Below, piece after piece: positions 7,140 to 15,836 of a stretch of DNA of 15,836 nucleotides (the stretch's first letter is position 1; each line of letters starts with the position of its first letter). Source of the DNA: Halocafeteria seosinensis. Its lineage: Eukaryota; Sar; Bigyra; Bicosoecida. Below the pieces are notes generated by a model. That model made no database searches and was not told the origin of the DNA. It was given only the letters and a program-made list of their open reading frames with translations. The stretch covers positions 1 through 15,836 of the forward strand of contig LVLI01000392.1 of NCBI GenBank assembly GCA_001687465.1, written 5' to 3'. Made by a program: the position numbers and the translations under genes.

Positions 7140-9400
7140 TCAGAGCTCACCTTGATCTACATACAATACTAAGTTCATAAACTGAGCAATACTGTGAGTA
7201 TCCCGCCACCTTGGAAAACCCTGCGTCCTAGACTTCTAAGCTATCTCTGTATCACGTAGACATAGGACTACCGGAATAATAGAAAGTTGCTCCAAGTGTC
7301 TTATACGACCGACATCGGCAGAAATATCCAGTTGTCTAAATCCAGCTTCATCGTAGCGAATTATTTGCTTCCTCTTGTAAAAGCGTTTGCTGCGACGAAA
7401 ACAGATGGTTGACACCACTCAGTCTTCGGATATCGTCATTATTTCATGTCTGGTGAGGATGAATTGCAAAAAGAATTCGGTAAAAAACCCATATCCTCCA
7501 AAAAGGCCATCGGATCGCCCTCTCATCATACAAAACACACACTGGAAAATGGTAAGACAGATACAACTCACAGAAAGAACAATTATCGTGGGGCTTAAGA
7601 CTTCGAAGTAGTTTGCATCTTTCAAAGCAACGCCATCTACCTTCAGCACAATAAGAAGCCCTTGAAGATATCTGATACATGCTCCCAGAATGACAGCCTG
7701 TGACATGACGATGGCTGAGAGGCACAGTTTCTGCGAAACGAAACAATGATTAGGATCATCCATTACTCCAAGTAAGCACTTTCACACTTTGCTTACCCAG
7801 CATGGCCAGCCCTGTTGAGCATAAGTTTTCAAGCGTTTGAAAATGTGTACATGATTGACAATGTAATCGATACTGCACGATGAAAACCACTGTGAGATAG
7901 ATGCAACAAGTATGTTTAACACATAGACGAAGTACGCACAATGCAGAAACGAGCATCGGAACCAACATATTGAATGCGCTTATCTCCAGAAGTCCGTCCA
8001 CCTTCAAAGACAGTAACAGCCCTGAGACCATTGTTGGAATGAAGTGACCCTGAATTCCAACAATAAAACACAATTCATTTTATCTCAGGAAGACAGGAAA
8101 GAGCATTCTTTGGTCGACGTACACCAAGTCTCATCAGTAATGCCATCCAAAGAGACGTTGAGCTCTCCGGGTTATGATAAATCATAGTCAATGACGTAGG
8201 AATCAAAATCCAGGTCATAAATGCCGGGAGCAGAGCAAACGTCCACAATAATTGTTTATAAATCAACGCCTTCAACGTTAGTACTATCGTTGTCGCGATA
8301 AGAGAAACAAGCGAGGAAACGTGAAGGGCAACCCGTAAGCCGTCACAACTGATACGTTGCACGGCATCTCCACACAATGTTTGAGACTCTGCGTGCCATT
8401 GTAAACGTTGTAGCCGGATTAGCGCTGTTTCTGGGTCGAACGGGAACAGCAAGTGTTCACTAAGTGACCTATAGGGTGCGCATAGACTAGCCTGTAGGGC
8501 ACCAGTAACAACTAAACCGGATATTACAAACAACGGAACCAGAACACTCATCCACGAAAACGCATCCACATCTTCAAGTTTGTAGCATAGCAGTATCAGC
8601 GTCAATAACGGTATTACCGAGAGTGCACACGGAACGCAACAGAGTTGGTGTATATCGCCAATGAACCTACTCCACACACAACAGCTAACTCGGTTGGCAT
8701 GTTTCACCAAACGCGACCTCCAATGCCGTACTTGTTCCAGCCGCTCTGCTCGTTTCCTATATTTGTTGCAATACACTTTGAAATAGAAATTATTTTTGGT
8801 GCGTTGCCTTAACCAATACTCGCGGTCCTCTGGCGTGGATGGGAGGCACCGTTCATCTTCAGAGTGGTAAAAGACTGGAACAAAAATGCTCTCCGTATGT
8901 TCCTCTAGACGCTCGCGGGAATCTTGCATTCGAAGATTTTGGGGTGTTCCGTAGTTTCGATTCACTGTTGGCCTGTTGAAAATCCCTGTGTTGAAATCAC
9001 GTCGCAGGAGTTCCATCCAGAGCCTCGGTGAGAAATGAAGATGATACAAACTGCGATCGACCCTGGCACAATTCAGAATAGTTTTCAGTGGTAGGAAAGA
9101 CAGTACCGTAATCCAAATCTCTTCTGGGAGCTCAATTGTGGGCGTAATCGACCCATTCTGGGGTGGCCCCACGGTATCGTAGCTCGTATTGGGTCCCGTC
9201 GAGCATGATGCTCGTTCTATTCTTCTATCGATAGGAACAGTGCCATATCGTCTGAGTTCCTCTGATCGCCCTTTGCCGCGTCGAAATCGTCTCTGTTCGA
9301 TATCATCGTCGAGAGCCTCGTTTTGATGGGCTTCTGAGGGGATGAGGGGATCGCGAATACTCTCTCTGGCAGTGGTCGAGCTTTCATTCCATAGTGACAT
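7140..9400 (-). CDS. F-box protein with TMEM185-like multi-pass membrane repeats
   Basis: Exon 1 is 9400-8123, exon 2 8049-7797, exon 3 begins 7714. Introns of 73 and 82 nt give matching phases. The ATG at 9400 was chosen because the longer frame starts only at GTG. Seen: an F-box at residues 89-136 (ELPEEIWITVLSFLPLKTIL, then NCARVDRSLYHLHFSPRLW). Then come at least four hydrophobic repeat pairs with the motif L-x-L-K-x-(D/E), near residues 262-300, 365-405, 433-470 and 525-571. The clearest are LLLSLKVDGLL and LLIVLKVDGVA. Known: this pattern is that of Tmemb_185A (transmembrane Fragile-X-F) proteins, and F-boxes recruit substrates to SCF ubiquitin ligases. Inferred: a membrane-anchored SCF receptor. 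The 3' end is less sure. Either it stops at 7419, or exons 7489-, 7389-7272 and 7235-7140 follow (introns 99 and 36 nt), which fits phases and yields about 656 residues. Confidence 0.8.
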
Positions 9401-9531
9401 CACATCCAAGTCGCTCCCGCAGTGACACAGGTGGCACACTAGTGATAACGCCAGAAATTAGACTCGGAAACGCCGTCAAACGTCCAAAATCCGTAAATTA
9501 AAGAAAAGACTGGACCCTTCGTGAAGTACAC
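9401..9531. promoter_or_regulatory. Short shared promoter region between divergent genes
   Basis: Only 131 bp separate the ATG of the minus-strand F-box gene from the ATG of the plus-strand ORF at 9532, so promoter and 5' UTRs of both must lie here or overlap coding sequence. The part next to 9531 is A-rich. No definite TATA box or other motif was recognised. Confidence 0.5.
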
Positions 9532-9834
9532 ATGTCGCAGGCACAAAAATTTCTTCCACTCATTCACTCGGTCGCGGATCCCTACCAAATCGAACGCGAT
9601 CCTAGATACACTCTATTGACAAAACTATACAATGACTATCCCGGTAAAATCGTCTCGTATCGGCGGTATGCGAGCGGCACAACACTCTCTGATGCATTGT
9701 CGGGACAATGTCGGCCTCAAGTGAACGAAAAGATTGACATATATAACTTCAACTTGGGAGCTTTGGTTGGTTCATTTAACACAGTTGTAGTACATATCAC
9801 CGTTTTGCCTGGTATATTCTGGGGTAATTGTTGA
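9532..9834 (+). CDS. Unrecognised small ORF; possible separate gene or 5' coding exon of the GID8 gene
   Basis: ATG-initiated, 100 residues, with a well-behaved composition (SVADPYQIERDPRYTLLTKL in the first third) and a hydrophobic end. No domain recognised. A splice from a GTATAT donor near 9812 to the CCTAG acceptor near 9847 (about 37 nt) would put this frame in phase with the open frame that leads into GID8 at 9914. Known GID8 proteins have short N-termini, so a fusion would be unusual. Equally this may be an independent gene with an unresolved 3' end, or a translated upstream ORF. Confidence 0.4.
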   Translation: MSQAQKFLPLIHSVADPYQIERDPRYTLLTKLYNDYPGKIVSYRRYASGTTLSDALSGQCRPQVNEKIDIYNFNLGALVGSFNTVVVHITVLPGIFWGNC

Positions 9835-9913
9835 CTTTGTTATCCTAGTGAAAGAGATCTGTGTGCGTTTTAAGCCTAGGGCGACAGAGAACGAGGCGAC
9901 GTCTCTCTCGGGA

Positions 9914-11260
9914 ATGAGCCAGAATCAAGGGGATTCGAGAGCTCGCCATAGGACCACAGACAGTGGAAAAATGGCTATTTCAAAAGAAGAATGGAGTGAG
10001 CTCCTAAGTCGAGTCCCCCTTTCGAAAAGGTAGGTGCATTGGAGATGGAAGGATCATAACCCTCCTTGACGAGTTGAACGCGACAAACATTTCGTCACGT
10101 TTTCGTTGGAATTGAAATTTGTGCACACAGTTTTCTGAACAATGTCGTTATGGAGTATTTGGTCATCGAAGGGCATCGAGATGCGGCAGCAGCTCTCGAA
10201 CGTGAATCGGGGTGCCAACGTAAGTATTTTCGCTGGTTTTTTATTTTTCGATACCTGTTCATGTACCTAGGTTGTGTCAACCTTCAGCCCAACAATCTCT
10301 TCAAAGCATTGAAGACAGGGTTGAAGTACGAAACGCGATTATGGCAAAGGATATTGGGTCAGCTTTAGAAAAATTGCATGAAATCAATCCACGGGTACGT
10401 TGCATTGTCGCATTTTCGTCACTGCTTCTCCTAGCACGCTATGGCTGTATTGTTTACAGCTGCTGGAAGAGCATCCTGAACTGCATTTCCGGTTACTACA
10501 ACAACAAACATGTGACCTCATAGGAGATCAAAACTGGCCCAAAGCATTAGAGGTCGCTCAGAGCCACTTGGCTAAGCTAGCTGCTGATCACGTAAGGATG
10601 TTCTGCTCCGGTGTCCCACCCTTCGTTCATACCTATGAATCGTACGTTGAGCAGGCGAGCCTACTTGAAGATCTTGAAAAAACTATGTCCCTCTTCGCCT
10701 TCGTTAACCCTGGTAGCTCTCCTTTCGGCAGTCTTTTGTCCGTAGAATTTAGACTGGAAACAGCCCATCAGGCTAACAAGACACTGTTGGAAGATGCTCG
10801 ACAGAGTACTTCTTCTCGCATTCCTGATATCATCAGAACCCTGCTTTTTTCTCAGGAGACGTTGCATAAACAACATAATACAGATTTTCCCAAGATTAAG
10901 GAGACGAAGATCGCATTTGGAGGACTCAGGGAAGGATCGTGGGACGTGGCCGATAGCAGGACTCAAATGGAGATGGATGCCGGGGTGTATCGGTCTATCG
11001 ATCCTGTTTTGGAGGCTGACTATGACTCACCCAAAGATAGAGCAACTGCTACTACCCAAGACGACCTCAGGCATGATAATAACGGTGACGCTCGGGCGTC
11101 ATCAGCATCTAGCGCGTCCAGCGCACAGAGTGGACTGCCTTCGCAAGAGCATGTAGAACCCAACGGTTCGGCGAAGGAAACAAGGGAATCAGGTCAAGAC
11201 AAAGCGTCTAATGGTTATGATAAACAGTATGATGGACGAAATAAGCCATCCTCATCATAG
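9914..11260 (+). CDS. GID8: GID8/TWA1 homologue, LisH-CTLH-CRA subunit of the GID/CTLH ubiquitin ligase
   Basis: Five exons: 9914-10029, 10131-10219, 10288-10394, 10460-10591 and 10655-11260, joined by GT-AG introns of 101, 68, 65 and 63 nt. The sum is exactly 350 codons. Seen: SKEEWSELL near the N-terminus, the LisH MEYLVIEGHRDAAAALERES, the CTLH with AKDIGSALEKLHEINP and EEHPELHFRLLQQQ, and the CRA region with ALEVAQSHLAKLAADH, LEKTMSLFAFVNPGSSPFGS and LLFSQETLHKQHNTDFPKI. These align block by block with animal and yeast Gid8. Known: Gid8 is a scaffold linking the RING subunits of the GID/CTLH E3 ligase, which in yeast degrades gluconeogenic enzymes. Odd: about 100 extra C-terminal residues rich in Ser, Asp and Asn after the canonical end. 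The ATG at 9914 is preferred to one nearer SKEEW at 9971; the frame stays open upstream. Confidence 0.93.
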
Positions 11261-11314
11261 CTTTGATTTCTATGGCGTACCATATATATACCAATGAAAC
11301 AGAGAAGCTGGATC
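11261..11314. other. 54-bp gap between convergent genes
   Basis: GID8 stops at 11260 and the minus-strand kinase-like gene stops at 11317-11315. The 3' UTRs almost certainly overlap. An ATATATATA tract lies at 11283-11291; no defined terminator or polyadenylation motif was recognised. Confidence 0.6.
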
Positions 11315-14300
11315 CTACTGTGGGGACGTTTTACCACTACCTTCTTCGAATGCAAACGCTTTGTTTTCACGGCGGAAGCTCTTCCCAAAAATTGTCACAG
11401 TTTCCTCGGGACGCTGCCTGCCTGATTTGGGCGAAGACTTGGGAGAAGATTGTTTTACATGCTTTGGAGTCCCTGAATAAACCGGAGCCGACACATCCAA
11501 TCCTAGGTCATTAAGATGCGGATCCGTTATCTGTTCCACATCTTCTTCCTCCGCTTCATCTTTTTCCTTAGCATCGGGAAGGTTCATCTCCATGGGCTTC
11601 TCATGTGCCCCTAGCCGATAGTCACTCATGATTTGTCTACTTAGAGTCTTCCTTAGTTCAGCTCTGGAACTTGCCTTAACAGCTTTGGAGCCAGATGATG
11701 TAGGAGAGTCACGCGGCGCACGATAAAAGTCGCGCCTCACATTCATTGCCGAACGTGCTCCACTAGGGGAGCTTGCTGCACTCTTTGCAGCTTGTCGTTC
11801 GGGTGATTCGGAAGACCTGTATCCCTGTGAAGGATAGGCAGGATACACAGGTGGCAACTTGTTTCTGGCCTCCGATAACCGCACGGGCGTCCACGCCATC
11901 TTCCCTTCATGGCCACTTCCAGAGTCCTTTCCTAACTTTTCATCTAATACCCACTTCTCTTCGGCGTCAGTAACACTCGCATCTGAGTCGGAGCGAGCTG
12001 ACTCTGGAACCGTTTCCAACTGCAAATCGGGATTCTGAGTGTCCCTTCTAAGTTCGATATCTTCAGCTGAAACTTCCGCTGCGGAACGAATCAACGTCCG
12101 TGGTGGTCTCTTGAGGAGCGTCATACTTAGTCTCATTTTTGTGTACGTCCCGATATGCTTCTCTTGGCACGAAATTTGTCCGTAGAAACACTTGCAGAAT
12201 TGCATGACAACGTACAGTTTGATACCGACATGCTGTGACATGGAGTTTACGTCAGGCGGAGGAGGATCCTGTAGCGACAGCCTGCTTAGTGTTTGAATGC
12301 GATCTTTCAGATCTAGAAAATCTGCATATGTTGTATCAAAGATAAAATCAAAAGATAGTTGTTCCTCCGTGTCGCGGTACCCGGCAATGATATCCCGGGA
12401 GGCAGAATATACAAGCGCCATTTCGATACATCCCCAAATACAGTGTTTGGTTAGTTCGTAGTGGACGGGAAACTGAGTCTTGCCATGGCTGGCCTTAGTT
12501 GCCAAGTTATTTACAAATGTCCTGCCTCTTAGCTTTGCCTCTTCATGCGCTTCGTTCACAATGAAATTAACCAGAACACGGGGATTATTGTTCTGCATAC
12601 ATCCAGTGACCACGGTGATATAAAGAAACGGCGAACAACAGAGCATTCCTGGACTACACCCACTTTCAACTGTTTCTCCCCACTTTCCTCCAGAAACGCT
12701 AGATACATCCGAACATCCGTGAGAGACCAGGTAACAGGGCGGTAACTTGCCTGCAGTTGCCTAGACTTTTCCTCCGCAATACCTTCCATTGTACCGAGAT
12801 TCTTCTCTAGCGATTCAATTTGAGAGCTCAGCTGTGACAATGTGACATCAAATAGTTGTCTGTAGTGCATAAGTTTGTGATTTACGTCGTTGTAACTGCT
12901 TTTCCATTTGCGCACAGCCTGTTCTAGCGAAGTGTCGGGAGGGTTACTCTCAATTCCGACCAGCACGAATCTGTGATAGTCAAAGGGGATGTAAACACAG
13001 TAGTCCAACATGACCCGGGAAAGAATCATACCGTTGAAATATCTTTTGAACTCCATTGAGCATGCTCAGTTCCTGGGAACAATTAGCAAAGTTGTACTCA
13101 TGACATAACGGTTTCCTACAAGAGTACGTTAAGAACACTTACCTTTTCAGACAGGCTACCACTTGGCAAACCAGCCGGAGCCTCTCCCGTTGGTTTTCCA
13201 ACGCTCTTAGTTCGTCCTAAAGCAGTGAGCGGTAAAAATTTTCCCTCGAGATGGATCCACCAATATTTGCCCGAAGCACCCTTCCGGCGGAACTGGACAT
13301 TTACTTTCTTGTCCGGAGACAGGAACCCATCACTTAGTCCCTGCAAGACTCTTTCCCGATCTTCGTGAAATATTGAATTCCATCCGCTTAGGCGGGGATT
13401 GTCCAAAAGCTCGTTGGGCCTATATCCAAGAATATCAGTGCATGCTGGTGACACGAACGAGTACGAGAAATCGGGTCCATACTCAACCAGCATGTAGGGA
13501 ATATGTTCAGTAATAGCAGTAAGTTTTTGTCGGAGCCGTTCAGCATATTCCATCTCCGGTTTGGCTGCGAGGATACTACCAACCTGAAATTCCATGTGTC
13601 TTTCGGTTCGGTGGTGCGCACGAAGGTGCCACTCAAAGAGCCATAACGTCCCCGCTGCAAGTAACCCGTAAATTGCCAACGCAACAGCAAAGAATACTAA
13701 CGGCCGAATGGTTCCATCTCCTGATACCGGTGCAAAAATAAGCGTTACTAATGAGACACAGACGTATATCACTACGGTTGGCAACCACAATACTCGTAGC
13801 ATGACAGCTAACACCCATGGTGTTAAGAAACATATGATAGCAAACGCTGCTGGTAGAGGCGATTCCCCAAAAGTTTCGCAGTAGGCTGTAATGTCTTCCT
13901 CCATGCATTCTTCCTCGTTTGAGCATATATCAGAAGGCCTCATTTCTTCTCCACATATCAAGGAATGCACAACGGTTAGCGCGGTGGCACTTGCTAGCCA
14001 CATGAAGGAAATGACAAGTTGCCATAAACCAGAATGCCAGTGTGAAGGATACCATCTCAAAGTTAGCGCAAGTACAATGCACCACGCCAGTGCAACTGAC
14101 ACAACTAGTATTGCGATACTCGTGATTCTAGCCCCCTCAACCAATGCTAAAAGTAACAAGGTATACAGGAACGCTAGCACGGTGATAGCCGAAATGGTAG
14201 ACGTTATGATGAGGAATGTCGCGCGAAACTTTTCCTGGAAAATAGTTTCTTCCTCTGCGTCATAAAAGTAGAGCCAAAACGGATGGAACTTCCGTTTCGA

Positions 14301-15065
14301 GAGTCTCGTCTCGATACTCTTCGGTGTCGTCTTTGTGGCATCCTTAGTTTTCGAATGTTGTCCCATTCGTTGCCTGTTTATTTGAAGAGAGTCTCGTTTA
14401 GACGCTCTCTGTATATTACCAGAACTCGAAGGGGAAAGCGACGGCTCCTCCTTTCCGCTCTTCTTCGTAGGCGATGCAGTTCGTGCCTGCTCTTGCTCGG
14501 CCGATGGAGAGCCCGTCTCCTCATGTTCATGAGTTTCCACATGCATGTCGTGTCTTTTCTCTGCTCTATATTTTTGCTCCTTTTGTCCCGGAATCGTCCA
14601 ACCCCATTTCTTTAAAGTTGCCACGGATCTTCGGCGCTTACGCTGAACATCGTCTCCAACGGTGCTCAGGAGCGATTCCCACTGAAGATCCGGGTCCACT
14701 TCGAGCTGCTTCCAGTCGTCCGGATTCGGTTCCCACGACGTCGCCGGCGGGGAATGGGGTTCATCATCGTCCTGTGTAAGGAGAGAGCGTAATAAAACAT
14801 CATCGAATGACCGCCGTCCGGCTCTTTCGGAAGCGCCGTCATGGCGCGTTTCTGCACCTTGGCCTTCGCTCCGCGGACGCTCGCCTCGACGCGGATGTGG
14901 AGGCAATCCCGACGTGGAGGGATGCAGCTTGGTTTCATCGAGCTGTCGGTCATATTGAGGGGTGGAATTAGACCGTGCTCCTCCTCCTCCTTGGTCCTGG
15001 GTGTGCTCGTCCCCCTCGGCTTCCTCCAGTTTAAGGTCCGATAAGGTCTCTGCGCGTATGTTCAT
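11315..15065 (-). CDS. Six-TM, PAS-domain, histidine kinase-like protein with degenerate ATPase domain
   Basis: I join the reading frames into one gene: exons 15065-13143, 13072-13032, 12970-12664 and 12592-11315. Introns of 70, 61 and 71 nt keep phase and give about 1,182 residues. Seen: a long polar N-terminus (1-260), six TM segments (about 282-308, 313-336, 346-370, 404-424, 428-446, 454-477) with a Cys-rich loop at 371-396, then a PAS domain (about 515-612; FVSPACTDILGYRPNELLDN, WWIHLEGKFL). A helical dimerisation-like region follows (about 670-757), then a HATPase_c-like region (about 758-920) ending HVGIKLYVVMQFCKCFYGQI and TYTKMRLSMTL, which matches the G2 box and last strands of histidine kinases. 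Both N-box asparagines are replaced (ELTKHCIWGCIEMALVYS), the DxGxG box is absent and GLGL reads GIKL. No phospho-accepting H box was found. Inferred: a membrane sensor pseudokinase. The acidic, Ser-rich tail (940-1182) has no receiver domain. Confidence 0.75.
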
Positions 15066-15751
15066 CACGATTCCAGGTTTGTCGCACAGGAAGCATAGGA
15101 TGCTGGGAACACTCTATGAGCGCCGTAAAGAGCCCTGGAAAAGGAATAATAAGACGCTTGAACCAATTCGGGAGACAACACCTTTGCGACCAGAGGCTGC
15201 TTCCAGCGCAATAACACGATAAAACACTTTCCCACAAGGTGTTGCACACACGGACACGTGACGAAAACAAGACAGTTCACCTATAGTTGATAACATTCGT
15301 CTGTCTGCTTGAGCTCACGACATGAGCGAAGGGGGGAAAGGTTGCGAGCAGCACGCGAGCTGGCGAAGTAACGTAACGTGGTTCGGGATTCCGGATCCAC
15401 ATGCATGCGACTCTTCCAACTGATCCCGATAAGGTATTTTAATGTCAAAGTCCTAACCTAAACAATCACTTCCTGTATTTATCAAAGCCGACGGATCTTC
15501 CATCGAAGGATGTAGATCGGACGTAAATCATCCTTATACAGTATGTACGACGTAGAATACATGTATTGCACAGAGTGATTCCTGTGATCAGTATGACAGG
15601 ATTCAGCTGGTCCAGATGCGCTAAGTTTTGCTAGAAATTGAACAAAACTGCGTCGGCATGAACAGAGTTTCGTATGAAGCACATCGGGTATGTATACGTC
15701 AGCATTCGTCTTCCACCATCACGCTGAAGCTTCAGTGTGAAGACACTGTGA

Positions 15752-15753
<2 letters not shown>
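15066..15753. other. Upstream region of the kinase-like gene; no gene recognised
   Basis: This should hold the promoter and 5' UTR of the minus-strand PAS gene. Small ORFs on both strands (for example 15031-15296) overlap one another and have no recognisable product. At 15725-15734 is the 10-bp palindrome TGAAGCTTCA, followed by CAGTGT-gaag-ACACTG (15733-15748), directly next to the (CA)n tract. Confidence 0.4.
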
Positions 15754-15825
<72 letters not shown>

Positions 15826-15836
15826 NANATGTGACA
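15754..15836 (-). mobile_element. (CA)36 tract and terminal motif: tail of another retrotransposon copy in reverse orientation
   Basis: About 72 bp of perfect CA repeat is followed by two ambiguous bases (15826, 15828) and ATGTGACA. Read on the minus strand this is TGTCACAT followed by (TG)n, the same end as the copies at 131-148, 252-272 and 6583-6609. The body of the element would lie beyond the right edge. The tract is much longer than the other tails, either from microsatellite expansion or because this copy is younger. Confidence 0.65.

Noticed and set aside
7444-7746. Alternative minus-strand frame after the CGCAG acceptor at 7731-7733
   Set aside because: It would abandon the LLIVLKVDG membrane repeat, which the acceptor at 7715-7717 keeps in phase.
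12556-13056. Separate gene starting at the ATG at 13056
   Set aside because: The ATG lies inside a splice-linked micro-exon. Its first 30 residues read through a 61-nt GT-AG intron, whose removal joins the frame to the PAS gene in phase.
13891-14615. Plus-strand ORFs opposite the TM region of the PAS gene
   Set aside because: They are antisense shadows of a frame with clear TM and PAS content; no domain or splice support.
15628-15834. ORF encoding a Thr-His repeat protein
   Set aside because: It is a translation of the (CA)n microsatellite.
1-15836. CRISPR array, bacterial operon or phage elements
   Set aside because: No regularly spaced repeats or prokaryotic gene organisation; introns and gene families are eukaryotic.

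Overview
The window is from a nuclear genome of a microbial eukaryote. Several genes are split by short GT-AG introns, mostly 61-101 nt and three of exactly 71 nt. Gene density is high, transcripts run divergently and convergently, and there is a non-LTR retrotransposon family with a (TG)n tail. I cannot name the organism. The degenerate histidine kinase-like receptor, the F-box/TMEM185-like fusion and the RHS-type NTPase-nuclease all suggest a protist or alga rather than an animal, land plant or yeast.

Left part (1-6609): two truncated copies of a retrotransposon 3' end sit head to tail at 1-272. An unrecognised stretch follows. A three-exon RHS/Crinkler-type P-loop NTPase plus REase-like nuclease gene runs on the minus strand (942-4784) and carries one apparent frameshift at 4087-4091. 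Its upstream region holds short direct and inverted repeats. At 5705-6609 lies a longer 3' fragment of the same retrotransposon family. It encodes an RNase H domain followed by a chromodomain, is frameshifted, and is broken again by a 29-nt insertion of the element's own tail flanked by a 5-bp target duplication. A further copy in the opposite orientation begins at the right edge (15754-15836), visible as (CA)36 plus the family's terminal motif.

Right part (6610-15750): host-type genes. After an ambiguous region with short coding-like exons on both strands (6731-7125) comes an F-box protein with at least four TMEM185-like membrane repeats (minus, 7140-9400). It is divergent, across a 131-bp gap, from a small ORF (9532-9834) and the five-exon GID8/TWA1 homologue (plus, 9914-11260). 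GID8 converges, with 54 bp between the stops, on a large minus-strand gene (11315-15065). I read that gene as one five-exon transcript: a six-TM, PAS-domain, histidine kinase-like protein whose ATPase domain has lost its key residues.

Functional links: F-box proteins act in SCF ubiquitin ligases and GID8 is a core subunit of the GID/CTLH ubiquitin ligase, so the divergent pair may both serve ubiquitylation. The RHS gene and the retroelement fragments make the left third an accessory region rich in mobile DNA.
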